42,538 nt of DNA from an uncultured Chlamydiae bacterium (GTDB lineage Bacteria > Chlamydiota > Chlamydiia > Chlamydiales > Rhabdochlamydiaceae): the NCBI GenBank assembly GCA_945952445.1, contig CAMFIG010000015.1, positions 1 to 42,538 of the forward strand. Reading direction: 5' to 3'. Both the position numbers and the translations under genes were made by a program. Every line of letters starts with the position of its first letter. Position 1 is the stretch's first letter. Positions 16,806 to 26,035 of this stretch are shown piece after piece. Below the pieces are notes generated by a model that was given only the letters and a program-made list of their open reading frames with translations, was not told where the DNA came from and did no database searches.

Positions 16806-17273
16806 TTACCTTGAGGCTAGAAGTTGTTTGAGCAAACCGATTTTTGTTTGAAGTCCTTCCTTGTCGGGATGGGCATCGAGTCTTTTTTCTGCTTGCAGTA
16901 TCGCTTTAGAGGCTTCTTCTGAATCGTTGAGAGAAAAAAAACATTCAGCAGCATGAAAGTGGGGAAGAGGATCATGATCGGATAAAAGAGCAGAAATGCA
17001 CCAAGCGTGGAGAGCTTCTTTCCATCTAGAGAGCATCTGTAAGGAAGAAGCGAGGCCGCGCCAGAATGTCTCTTCAAAAGGATTCGTCATACAAAGCTGG
17101 AGAAAGAGATTTTGCGATTGCTCAAAGCTCTTTTGTTGGTAGAAGGTGAAAGCAGAAGTATAGAGCATTTTTTGTTCTTCCGCGTTCCAAGATTTTATGC
17201 AAGAAAAGTCGGAGTCTTGAGATAGTTTTTGGATCGCTTTATCTACAAGATCTATATACAAACTTTGAGTCAT
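16806..17273 (-). CDS. lcrH: LcrH/SycD-type class II secretion chaperone
   Basis: 155 residues with three degenerate tetratricopeptide repeats from about residue 33 onward: YTSAFTFYQQKSFEQSQNLF, then FWRGLASSLQMLSRWKEAL, then HFHAAECFFSLNDSEEA. This is the pattern of SycD/LcrH chaperones, which hold hydrophobic translocators in the bacterial cytosol before secretion. The N-terminal helix serves in dimerisation in the family. Its ATG directly abuts the stop of the 160-residue gene, and the translocator gene follows four bases later. Confidence comes from both fold and position. Confidence 0.85.
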   Translation of the reverse strand: MTQSLYIDLVDKAIQKLSQDSDFSCIKSWNAEEQKMLYTSAFTFYQQKSFEQSQNLFLQLCMTNPFEETFWRGLASSLQMLSRWKEALHAWCISALLSDHDPLPHFHAAECFFSLNDSEEASKAILQAEKRLDAHPDKEGLQTKIGLLKQLLASR

Positions 17274-17756
17274 CTATCTTCCCATTTTCGCTAAGATGGA
17301 TTCGATATGCCGGATCAGCATGTCGATTGTTTTATAAGAGATCTCTGTCAGTTGAAGGGTGTCTTGCGTCTCTTGAGATAGTTGCATGGTTGTTTGATTG
17401 ATCTCTCCCGAAAGGATTTTTACATGGTCATTTAATAGCTGCAGGATGGCTTCAATCTCTTTTTCAGATTGCCAGCTATATTGATGAGGAGGGAGTATGC
17501 TTTGATGGGTTGAAGGATCTTCATGAGTAGCGCGGATGCGGTCGATGAGGTTCATCATTTCTGGATCGCTTTGAAAGTCCGCCTTTCCGCTATTTTTTTT
17601 CTGTACAAGAGCATTGATGAGCGTAGAGAGATCTTTTAAATGCGCATTGTATTCGTGGAGTTTTTGCAAACATTGGTTTTTGGCAAGATCTCTAGAATCA
17701 TAAGCCGTTGCATGTGCTTGAATAAATGCAAGTCCAACATTGTAACCGCAATTCAT
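17274..17756 (-). CDS. helical protein heading the type III translocon operon
   Basis: A 160-residue hydrophilic, almost wholly helical protein with no membrane segment. It has heptad-like stretches at 27-50 (LQKLHEYNAHLKDLSTLINAL) and 105-155. It is the first gene of the operon with the LcrH chaperone and the translocators, so a role as a small secreted or chaperone-like component (compare the uncharacterised gene beside lcrH and copB in Chlamydia) is plausible. I do not recognise the family itself. Its start is ATG; the 139-bp upstream region is AT-rich and carries no promoter that I could call with confidence. Confidence 0.55.
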   Translation of the reverse strand: MNCGYNVGLAFIQAHATAYDSRDLAKNQCLQKLHEYNAHLKDLSTLINALVQKKNSGKADFQSDPEMMNLIDRIRATHEDPSTHQSILPPHQYSWQSEKEIEAILQLLNDHVKILSGEINQTTMQLSQETQDTLQLTEISYKTIDMLIRHIESILAKMGR

Positions 17757-17895
17757 AGAATCCTTCTTTTTTCAATATTTTCCCTGAATGATATCAAGGG
17801 AGACTCTTTAGTGCAATACTTACAAAGTAAAATAATATATTTATTTCCAGTGATAGATGAAATTGTATTTTAAGTTTTCTTAGAAGCGAGGTTTT

Positions 17896-20800
17896 CTAAT
17901 AATTTTTATTCCATTTAAGGGAAAACTTTCCCTCTTCCTGGTTTTGGGTTTCTGCTTGGAAAATAAATCCATTTTTTAAGTCGACCTCGATTGTCACGTC
18001 GCTGCTCGTCACGCTTTGCGAGAGAGTGACAGTGACTCCATGTGTTAAATACCATCCAATTTGGACAGAGATTTCATCGGAATCGTCTTTTCCTACAATG
18101 TTAAGGCGGTCTATGCCGATACTTTTACGGATAGCTTCGAGCACGTCGGGGCCGCTGTTGCCAGAGAGAGACATAATCACTTGTGCAAGCTGGATGGCTT
18201 GGAGGGCTGTGATTTCCGAGATGTCTTTATTAAACAGAATCATAGAAAGAATCGAGCTTGTAGGTAAGTGCGGGATCGATTGGAAAGTAAGAGTGGGGGA
18301 GGTAAGGGGGCCTTGCATCTGAGCAAGAACCATAGCATTGGACATCTGGAGCTGGCCGTGGATTTTGAGATACGCGCTAGCTGAAGGTTTATCGGAAAAA
18401 GAAATTTCTCCTTGGGTTAAAGTAAATGTTTTTCCTGAGAATAAAAATTCTCCTTTGACTAGGTGAAGAGTCCCGTTGGCGGTAAAATTAGTTCCGATTC
18501 CAGAGACTTGTACATCTCCTTGCCACTCGGAAGAGAGTCCCCTTCCTTTGACAAAGACATGATCTTTTGCAGTGAGATGCACTGTTGTTTCAAAAGGATA
18601 AGAGATCACTTCCGGTGCTGGATGAAGATGGATGGGGCGGTTTTTAAAGACTACAGGAAGCACAGGAGTCTCATAAGGGAGGGAGTCGAAAATTTTTATT
18701 TCTGCACGAGGGACAAGAAGATCTCCTTCCATTTTGGCAGAAAGGGTATTTCCGGTGATTGTTAGGGGGCCGCTAAAGGCGCCTTCGATTGTTTCCGATC
18801 GGATGAGTTCTATCTGGTCCAGGCTAGCTTTTAGATGAAAGGGAAAGTGATTTTGAGGATCCAGAAGCAAGGAGCCTTGAGCTTTTAGAGACCCAAAATC
18901 TCGGTCATGACAATGAAATGAGGTCAGAGAAAAAGTTGACTGGGTGGCTTCAATTTTGGCTTCGATTTTCTGCAAAGAGGTGCCTGTATAATAGTTCTCA
19001 TACGAGCCATTTTGGAGTTCGATCTCTCCAATGACAGCTGGATGTTCTAGCGTCTGAGATAAAAAAAGATGGGCAGTCGCAAGGCCGGAGGCTTTATGGC
19101 TTCCTGAGTTGATAAAGTCGAAGATCTCTTCAAAAGCTCCTTGGACTATGAGCTCGCTTGCGATGGGACGATGACGATCGATATGGATACCAAAAGGATC
19201 CTGAGAATAAGAAAGGGGTATGGTGGCTGTCCAATCTAAAAATTGTTGGTTCATAGCATAAAGGTGTGCTTGGACTTGAGCTGCCTTAGGATGAAAATGG
19301 ATTTGTAAAGAGCCTTTTGCTTGAAGAGGCCCTTTTTTATCTAAAGAAGCGATCTTTGCTTGTTCTAAGATGAGAGAGAGGGCTCCCTGCATATTTTCTC
19401 TTTTTCCTTCTAGTCGGCCCTCTAAAGAGCAGCTGCCATCAATTCCGATTTGCGGATGCAGAAGGCGCATAAGACCAAGGGGAATATGCTGCCCTTCTGT
19501 CTTAAAAAAAACCCCTTCTGCATCCTGGCGGAATAGACAAGAAATCTTGCCATCTCCAAAAGCGAGCTGAGAGAGCTCGATATCGAAGTTTTTCTCGTGT
19601 TGCGATATGCGGCTTGGAGAAGCAAGGGAAAAAGGGTGTCCCATCGCCTTTCCAAATAGAGTTTCTATGTCGATTTGCCATCTTTCAGCCGTCTTTTGCC
19701 ATAGGCCAGAAGCTGTGCAGGCCAGGTCTTCTTTCCATGAGCCTATGGCTTGGATGGCAAAGGTCTGTTCAGTTTCTGATACGTCCTTAGAGCTGAACGA
19801 GAAATTTGAAAGAAAGATCTCTCCTAAAAGAGCTTGCTCTCCTTCTAGGTCGATCTTACCTTTCGGTGTGGAAAAGGGGTTGGAAATTTCTCCATTGATA
19901 AGAAGCGAATGAAATAAGAAGTTTTGGTAGCGGACATTTTTAAAAAGACCATGAACTGAAAGGGAGCTTTCAAGTCCATGAGAAAAATGGAGCTCGGCTC
20001 CCAGGCTTCCGCTGATCTCCGATCGGGGGAAAAAAGAGCGGAAAGGGCGAAGCTCATCCACGCAAGCAAACATAGACACTGCAATTTGTTGAGAGCTAAG
20101 GTCCCAAGAAAAATTTCCGCTGGCTAGAGCGGAGCCGCTCGATAAGGTGAATCGGGGTATCTTGAGTTCTGGAAAAGCAAAGCTAAATTCGCAGTCCATG
20201 TCGAGAGGAAGATCTGATTGTGGAAGATGTGCTTGCGAAATCCCAATCCAGGTCTCGTTTTGCCGTTTTGCTTGGAAAGAGAAAGATGCGGATTCATACA
20301 CTAGTTGGTTGAGCTCTAGATTAGGGGAATTGATCTCTGCCTTGATCGTTTCATTTCCTAAGGAGAGTTTGCCTTGCAGCTTGCCTCCTAGAGACACCGG
20401 AAGAAGGGGGCTGAATAAGGAAAGGTCGTCTATGGAAAATTCGGCTAGCTCTTTGTTTGCAAAGAAATGAAGCCATGGGCTTTCTATCGAAAGTTGATCC
20501 AGAGAAAAAGAGAAAGTAGGATCGACCGATCCTTTAGCTTCGATGTCCCAGGCGCGGTTTAAAAAGGAAAAGCCGGGAAGATCAAATTTGTCAATATGGG
20601 ATACGGCTTGGAAGTCCAGAGGGGAAGTTGTCAAATCCTTTTGATTTACAAAAGACTGCCATGCAGCAAAGGGGCCTTTGATAGAAAGCTCCCCTTGCAA
20701 AGCTGTCTGGAATGGCAGATTCAGCCATTGAACCAATGTTTCAGAATGGGCAACATTCCACTGAACAAAAGCTTGGATAGATTCTGTTTTGGATCCTCCC

Positions 20801-21372
20801 CGAAGGGAACATCGAAGATGGTTGCGTTGTTCTAGTTCTGATATCGCAAGGTCGATAGAAAGATCTTGAAATCCTGTTTTGATCTTTGCCTGTGCATGGA
20901 AGGAGAGTCCAAGGTCAAGATTTCTGGAAAGGTCATGAAGAAAAAGTTCACGGCATTTGAGCGTTTCAAGGCGCAAAGAAAGCGGAGCCCATTCTCTCTG
21001 TTTTGTATCTAAAGAACTGCGTGTAGAAAAAAAAAGATCGGCCCGATCCATGCTTAGGAAGTGAATGGTGATGTTTTTTTTGAGTAAAGGTAGAATAGAA
21101 AGGCGCATTTTGATGTTTTCTGCTTTCATGCAGCTGCCATCTTCCCACTCGATAGTTATGCTGGAAAGAGACCATTTTAAAGGAGGAGATCCTGAGAGCT
21201 CCCCTAGGGTTACTCGTAGGTGGTTTGCTGCAGCTTCTTCGATGAGAGTTGTTTCTATTTTTTTAAGAAACCACTTGGTTTGCATGACGGCAAAGCCAAA
21301 GCTTGCCAGCAATAGGATGGTTGAAACGGTAAAAAAGAAAAAGCGGCTTACAATGGAAAAAAATTTAGGCAT
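17896..21372 (-). CDS. tamB: TamB-like outer-membrane biogenesis protein
   Basis: A 1158-residue member of the AsmA/TamB (DUF490) family. An N-terminal signal anchor (about 6-27) is followed by a very long repetitive beta region (strands of alternating hydrophobic residues) and a C-terminal DUF490 domain: GEFLFSGKTFTLTQGEISF, LTSPTLTFQS, SMILFNKDISEITALQ, SIGIDRLNIVG and VQIGWYLTHGVTVTL. TamB spans the periplasm as a hydrophobic groove and helps phospholipid transport or outer-membrane protein insertion. The usual partner TamA (Omp85 family) is not in the window. It is co-directional with the synthase gene 84 bp upstream. The unusual gene neighbour makes an operon link uncertain. Confidence 0.9.
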   Translation of the reverse strand: MPKFFSIVSRFFFFTVSTILLLASFGFAVMQTKWFLKKIETTLIEEAAANHLRVTLGELSGSPPLKWSLSSITIEWEDGSCMKAENIKMRLSILPLLKKNITIHFLSMDRADLFFSTRSSLDTKQREWAPLSLRLETLKCRELFLHDLSRNLDLGLSFHAQAKIKTGFQDLSIDLAISELEQRNHLRCSLRGGSKTESIQAFVQWNVAHSETLVQWLNLPFQTALQGELSIKGPFAAWQSFVNQKDLTTSPLDFQAVSHIDKFDLPGFSFLNRAWDIEAKGSVDPTFSFSLDQLSIESPWLHFFANKELAEFSIDDLSLFSPLLPVSLGGKLQGKLSLGNETIKAEINSPNLELNQLVYESASFSFQAKRQNETWIGISQAHLPQSDLPLDMDCEFSFAFPELKIPRFTLSSGSALASGNFSWDLSSQQIAVSMFACVDELRPFRSFFPRSEISGSLGAELHFSHGLESSLSVHGLFKNVRYQNFLFHSLLINGEISNPFSTPKGKIDLEGEQALLGEIFLSNFSFSSKDVSETEQTFAIQAIGSWKEDLACTASGLWQKTAERWQIDIETLFGKAMGHPFSLASPSRISQHEKNFDIELSQLAFGDGKISCLFRQDAEGVFFKTEGQHIPLGLMRLLHPQIGIDGSCSLEGRLEGKRENMQGALSLILEQAKIASLDKKGPLQAKGSLQIHFHPKAAQVQAHLYAMNQQFLDWTATIPLSYSQDPFGIHIDRHRPIASELIVQGAFEEIFDFINSGSHKASGLATAHLFLSQTLEHPAVIGEIELQNGSYENYYTGTSLQKIEAKIEATQSTFSLTSFHCHDRDFGSLKAQGSLLLDPQNHFPFHLKASLDQIELIRSETIEGAFSGPLTITGNTLSAKMEGDLLVPRAEIKIFDSLPYETPVLPVVFKNRPIHLHPAPEVISYPFETTVHLTAKDHVFVKGRGLSSEWQGDVQVSGIGTNFTANGTLHLVKGEFLFSGKTFTLTQGEISFSDKPSASAYLKIHGQLQMSNAMVLAQMQGPLTSPTLTFQSIPHLPTSSILSMILFNKDISEITALQAIQLAQVIMSLSGNSGPDVLEAIRKSIGIDRLNIVGKDDSDEISVQIGWYLTHGVTVTLSQSVTSSDVTIEVDLKNGFIFQAETQNQEEGKFSLKWNKNY

Positions 21373-21456
21373 TCTAATATTGAGATTCTATTCAAGGATA
21401 ACCATAATCCCTTCTCAAAAAATGCTCAAGATAAAAACTGTTAGCGATTCTCTCTA

Positions 21457-23883
21457 TTATACAGTAACTCTTCTAAGAGAAAAATCTCTGTTTTGTGCTG
21501 TTGTTATCATCGTATCAATGACTCTAACATATTGATCAATAGGGCTCATTTCCCCTGTAGGAGAACTTGTCCAGCTGGATTGTTTAGCGAATTGATACGC
21601 GCGTTGCAAAATTTGTTTTTTCTCTTCTTGGGGCGTTTCTCGCCCAAAACGGATCGCTTTTTCAACGGTTTCTTTGACTTTTTCTGATTGTTCTTCAGAA
21701 TGCCATCTTGCGCATCGCTCGAATTTAAATCCGTTAAAATAAGGGCTGTCAGGATCATCAATCACCGTATCGGAAAGCCCTCCGGTATTAGAAGCAATGG
21801 CTAAAGAGCCAAATAACCAACCTTCATATTGAACAAGACCGCAAGGCTCAAATTCGGAAGGGAAGTAGGTGAAGTCGGTTGCTGCGCGAAATAAAGAACC
21901 GACTCCAGGCACGGTAGAAGATCCTTGTTGGATTTGCAGGCGATTTTCTGCATTGCGAACATCTCGAATGACAAGGCCTTTGCCGCCTTCTTCCTCTTTG
22001 AATCCATTTGCCTCTATTTCTAAAGTATCGAGGATTTCTTGTGCTCTTTCATCTTTAGGAGATGCCACGCCCATACAGACGAAATTGACTCCCATTTCAT
22101 GGGCTTTTTGCATAGCAGGAGAAAATTGATCCAATCCTTTTTGGGAAGAGTCATAGCGACCTACATACAAAATCGTCTCTCCTTTTCTCATGTCAATTCC
22201 GGTTTCTTCAATCCACTCAGGGTGGTAAACTTCTATCCATTTTTGTAACTGCTCTTTAATAAGAGCTTTCTTTTCAAACACATCTTCGCTGCAGGGATCA
22301 TAAGAAAGATCTATCGCATCTCCCGTGACCGGGTCTTTCCAATTTTTTAATGTTGCATCTTTTTTGGGATCCCAGAGATCAGGGTTACTGCCATTTAAAA
22401 TCCCTGTCAAGCGTCCTCTTGTAGCTAGATCCCTCACCCTATCTTCTATTCCTGCACCTAATGTCTTACTTTGCATTTCCATAGCAAAGCTCGGCGATAC
22501 CGTTATTACGTGGTCTGCCCAAGTCATCGCTCTTGTCATCACATTCATTCCTTCTATTTGCTCTCCGAAAAAACCGGGAATCAACTTCTCTTGCCCAGTA
22601 TAAACACCTTGGCATCCATAATTATTATTATGGATGACGAGTCCAAGAGCTGGAATATGGCCTTGTTGCCATTCTTCTGTCTGTTTTCTAGCTAATAGGT
22701 CGATTGCCCATGCAGCATGCCAATCGTGGAAAATAACAGCATCATATTCATTTCTATGATCATAAACATACTGAGAGACCGAATCTCCTAGATAAGCAAA
22801 TCGTTCTTTGAGGCCAAACCAAGGACAATCTGGTCGAGCTAAAGGACCATCTTCATAGAAATTATGCATGCCTTTCAAGTCGAAGTGACTTACATAGGTA
22901 GGATCGTCTGCAGGGACGGTGTCTTCTAAAAGGTGCACAGTCATCCCATCGAGGGTAGTTTTGAAGACTCGATCTATTTTTTCAGTCCCCTTAAATTCGT
23001 GGGCAATCGGTTGTTCAGCTTCCAAAGGCAAAGAGGCGGGGGTCGCATCGAGCTTAGGAAGAATGAGGTCTACTTTATGTCCTTTCTCTACTAAATTTTT
23101 TCCGATGCCGTATACAGCTTCTCCAAGTCCCCCATATTTAAATATCTTACTGCATTCATAGGATACCATCAGGACTTTTTTAGATCTCTCGCAACCTGGT
23201 AAAAGAGATTGGGCTAAAACTGCCTGTTTTACGACAGCTCGGGTAGGGTAGGCAAGAGGGGATAATAGCCTTTTTCGAACCGTCTCTAGAGAGTTCTCTG
23301 TTTGGATGTCTCTAAGGATAAAATGGGAGTATCCTCTTGGATCTTTTTCTGGCAATGTAAAATGGGGATAATGGATGTTTGCAAATTCGATGAATAGATC
23401 ATCCGCTTGTTCTAACGTAAGAGCGCCTGGATACACCATTCTACTGGTAATTTGTATAGCAGTTTGCAAAATACTCGAGTCGATAAACAATGTCATTTTA
23501 TTTAATAATTGCTTAACGATGTTTTCTCCACTTTTCGCTCGAATGTTTTTTAAAATAAATATATCGTTTTTTAATATCCTTTCCCCAAATCGAAAATCTC
23601 CTAAAGGCTGCCCATAGGCATCCCAAGCCGCTATATATAACAGCTCTTTGAGCTTTGGATCCAACTGTTCAAATTTTGTATAGACCAGATGTTTGTCTGG
23701 AGAAGAGTTTAAAATTTCCAGAAAGGAAATTAGCTGATCTCTCAGTGCCATTTCTTGGCAGCATGCTCTTTCACAATCGAGGATCTCAATAGAAGATGCA
23801 GAAGGGGTTGGAGAAGGTCGAGAGGTAGACAGTTCTGCAATAGCTAGGCTGTGTAATGAAGGATTTAGGTATAAAGCTGCCAT
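21457..23883 (-). CDS. glgA: glycogen/starch synthase (GT5) with extra N-terminal domain
   Basis: 808 residues. From about 235 it is a GT5 GT-B glycosyltransferase: VLMVSYECSKIFKYGGLGEAV (237-257) matches the KTGGLGDV glucosyl-ADP site, FHDWHAAW and VITVSP follow, ILNGSNPDLWDP fits the GVDxxxWNP motif, ETILYVGRYDSSQKGLD opens the C-terminal lobe, and FEPCGLVQYEGWLFG plus NTGGLSDTV complete it. It should add glucose from ADP-glucose to an alpha-1,4-glucan. The first ~230 residues (Cys pair, helical) are not part of normal GlgA, which is about 475 residues. Chlamydial glgA is normally short, so this may be a paralogue with a changed job or target. Key EPCGL Glu retained. Confidence 0.8.
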   Translation of the reverse strand: MAALYLNPSLHSLAIAELSTSRPSPTPSASSIEILDCERACCQEMALRDQLISFLEILNSSPDKHLVYTKFEQLDPKLKELLYIAAWDAYGQPLGDFRFGERILKNDIFILKNIRAKSGENIVKQLLNKMTLFIDSSILQTAIQITSRMVYPGALTLEQADDLFIEFANIHYPHFTLPEKDPRGYSHFILRDIQTENSLETVRKRLLSPLAYPTRAVVKQAVLAQSLLPGCERSKKVLMVSYECSKIFKYGGLGEAVYGIGKNLVEKGHKVDLILPKLDATPASLPLEAEQPIAHEFKGTEKIDRVFKTTLDGMTVHLLEDTVPADDPTYVSHFDLKGMHNFYEDGPLARPDCPWFGLKERFAYLGDSVSQYVYDHRNEYDAVIFHDWHAAWAIDLLARKQTEEWQQGHIPALGLVIHNNNYGCQGVYTGQEKLIPGFFGEQIEGMNVMTRAMTWADHVITVSPSFAMEMQSKTLGAGIEDRVRDLATRGRLTGILNGSNPDLWDPKKDATLKNWKDPVTGDAIDLSYDPCSEDVFEKKALIKEQLQKWIEVYHPEWIEETGIDMRKGETILYVGRYDSSQKGLDQFSPAMQKAHEMGVNFVCMGVASPKDERAQEILDTLEIEANGFKEEEGGKGLVIRDVRNAENRLQIQQGSSTVPGVGSLFRAATDFTYFPSEFEPCGLVQYEGWLFGSLAIASNTGGLSDTVIDDPDSPYFNGFKFERCARWHSEEQSEKVKETVEKAIRFGRETPQEEKKQILQRAYQFAKQSSWTSSPTGEMSPIDQYVRVIDTMITTAQNRDFSLRRVTV

Positions 23884-24094
23884 TGTTTTGCTCTGATCTA
23901 GTTTTTATATTAATTATTATAATTTTACTTAAAAACTTAAATAAATTCAATTATTCACTACTATATAACAGGTTTTTTTTACTTATATCAATCGCAACTA
24001 TTTGACTATAATAGTATTAATCTTAATAAAAAATTAATCGACAAAAACAATCTTTAATATTATAATTTGTTGTAATTTTCAATAAAGGTATTGC

Positions 24095-26035
24095 ATGGCA
24101 GTTTCTATCCATAATTTAAGCTCTGGAATTATTTCAGATGCTCCACCAGCATTTGAATCTTTGACGATGAAAATCTCTGATCGAGAGGTGCCTATCACTT
24201 CATTAGAAGAGATGCGGCGCATCGCTTTTGAGACGGCACAAAAATCTGTGAATCAGCATGTTCAAATCCGTTTGGACATTCCAGAAAGAGGCCCTCAAAA
24301 AAAGCAGGCTTTAGCTTTTATACGCGAATTAGAGAAAACTGCAGATGTGATATCGACGCGCTGGGATGATATTTTTTATGTATTCCCTAAAAAAATAGAG
24401 GAAAGCGCAAGAGATGGTTTGACTATCCGAAAATATACAAACGGGGTTGTAGAAGAGGTTGAGCCTTCTGACAGAAGGACTTGGGAAGATTGGAATGGCC
24501 GCAGAATCTACCCGAATGGGAAAGTGGAATCTGGGGTATTTGATAGATGTTTTCTACGAAAAGGGAATTATGTAAGTGAAGGGAAGCTCGTATATCGCTC
24601 TCCCAATACATGTGTAGCAAGTCATGGGTTAGGTCTTGGCCTGATGTACTATAGGGAGAGAGTGATTGTTTTGCAAAGTATCCGCAGTATCGATTATGTA
24701 GAAGTAGAAATGGATCCTATCCTTGCACTGACTCAAATATTACAGAAAGAAGGATATGGAAAAGAGACTTTAGGCGGTATTTTGTCGGGACCTATTGATG
24801 CGCAGGCCTTTGTCGATTCTCTGCTAGAAACAAATGCAATTTTCTCGATTGATCCCTATTCTTTAGAAAGCCTTTTGCAGATCATCTGCGAAAAGGGGCT
24901 CTCTGTCAATCTTTGCAAGGAGCATCCCGAGACAAGGGAAACGATTCTAGACTTGCATGCAAATGACTCGGAGATCTTAAGGTTGTTACTTACGATACAG
25001 CCTTCTTTGTTGCAAAGAAAAGAAGGAGTAGAAACCTCTTTTGTAAAAGTTCTTTTATCTGGCAATCAAAACAGCGCAGCTATTTTGATTGGATATATGG
25101 AAAGTCAGTTTGTAGAGATGACGCCAAGAGAAAGGATTTTTCAAAAAGTAGCTTTTGGAGAGGCTATATCTTTAGAAGATTTGGGCAGTGTGTCTTCAGA
25201 GGATCTTAAGATTGTCTACCAGCTTGCGAATATCTATTCTCGTCTTGATGTTTTAGCTCATTTAAGAACCTTAGGGTTTGGTAGAAAAGAAGATCTTTTA
25301 ATGCAAGAAGGCCCCGCCATTTTAGCTGGCAATATGGACGCTCTTGAGATGCATGATTCTTTGAAAGGGTTTTTGCAGCAGATGCGCAGAGATGGACTTC
25401 TTCTCACTCGAGCGGAATTTTCGTCACGCCATAGGGCTCGTGATTACGTGGAAAAAGGAAACGATATAGGGCGTGTTTTAGGCAGAAATTACATAGAGAA
25501 AAAAGCGGAATATGGATCTGTAAAAGTGCCAAAAAAACTGATTGTATTAGAAGGGGGCTCTCTTTCCTTGAAAGTAGAGAACAATTTGGATCTTAGAGTG
25601 ATTTCAGAAGGGGTCACTGTGTATGCTGAAAAAATAGAGAGAGCAGGAAGACTCACTTATAAACAAGCTGAGGATTTGTTAGGGCTACTATCAGAGTGCG
25701 GATTTACTGATATTCATTGGGGAAACTTTATCGTTGGTTCAGATGGAGTCTATGTGATTGATACGGAGTTTACCAATTTTTGGCTTTGCGAATACTACTT
25801 TGAAAGAGGCGGACAGATTGCTGCGATGGCAGATATCGTTCATGCACTTCCGATAAGCGAACAAGAGCCTCTTATTAATTTGTTGAACGATGCTATCAGA
25901 GAGTACTGCGAGAAAGAAGAGTCTTTAAAGAACACACGAGCTGAGCAGCGGCAAGCTAGCTTGGCAGCTCTTGAGATAACAGGATGCATCCATGGTCCGC
26001 AATTTACTTTTTCTATCAAGGATTTAAGCATCTAA
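24095..26035 (+). CDS. effector-like protein with kinase-like C-terminal core
   Basis: 646 residues, no signal peptide. Around 133-149, GRRIYPNGKVESGVF resembles a MORN repeat. The middle (about 260-410) is helical. The C-terminal part holds TDIHWGNF (D539, H541, N544) followed by VYVIDTE (D556), which matches the catalytic loop and metal-binding Asp of aminoglycoside-phosphotransferase-like kinases, with the proper 5-residue Asp-to-Asn spacing. LEGGSLSLKVENN and VTVYAEKIE lie upstream of it. I do not recognise the family as a whole. AAAGGT lies six bases before the ATG. It converges with dnaA and overlaps its end by 12 nt. A secreted kinase-type effector is a hypothesis, not a call. Confidence 0.55.
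   Translation: MAVSIHNLSSGIISDAPPAFESLTMKISDREVPITSLEEMRRIAFETAQKSVNQHVQIRLDIPERGPQKKQALAFIRELEKTADVISTRWDDIFYVFPKKIEESARDGLTIRKYTNGVVEEVEPSDRRTWEDWNGRRIYPNGKVESGVFDRCFLRKGNYVSEGKLVYRSPNTCVASHGLGLGLMYYRERVIVLQSIRSIDYVEVEMDPILALTQILQKEGYGKETLGGILSGPIDAQAFVDSLLETNAIFSIDPYSLESLLQIICEKGLSVNLCKEHPETRETILDLHANDSEILRLLLTIQPSLLQRKEGVETSFVKVLLSGNQNSAAILIGYMESQFVEMTPRERIFQKVAFGEAISLEDLGSVSSEDLKIVYQLANIYSRLDVLAHLRTLGFGRKEDLLMQEGPAILAGNMDALEMHDSLKGFLQQMRRDGLLLTRAEFSSRHRARDYVEKGNDIGRVLGRNYIEKKAEYGSVKVPKKLIVLEGGSLSLKVENNLDLRVISEGVTVYAEKIERAGRLTYKQAEDLLGLLSECGFTDIHWGNFIVGSDGVYVIDTEFTNFWLCEYYFERGGQIAAMADIVHALPISEQEPLINLLNDAIREYCEKEESLKNTRAEQRQASLAALEITGCIHGPQFTFSIKDLSI

Noticed and set aside
16152-16814. A 220-residue open frame on the plus strand opposite the CopB-like gene
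   Set aside because: It lies wholly antisense to a gene with clear translocator features and a chaperone partner, has no ribosome-binding site, and is Pro/Ser/Ala-rich in the way expected of a shadow frame.
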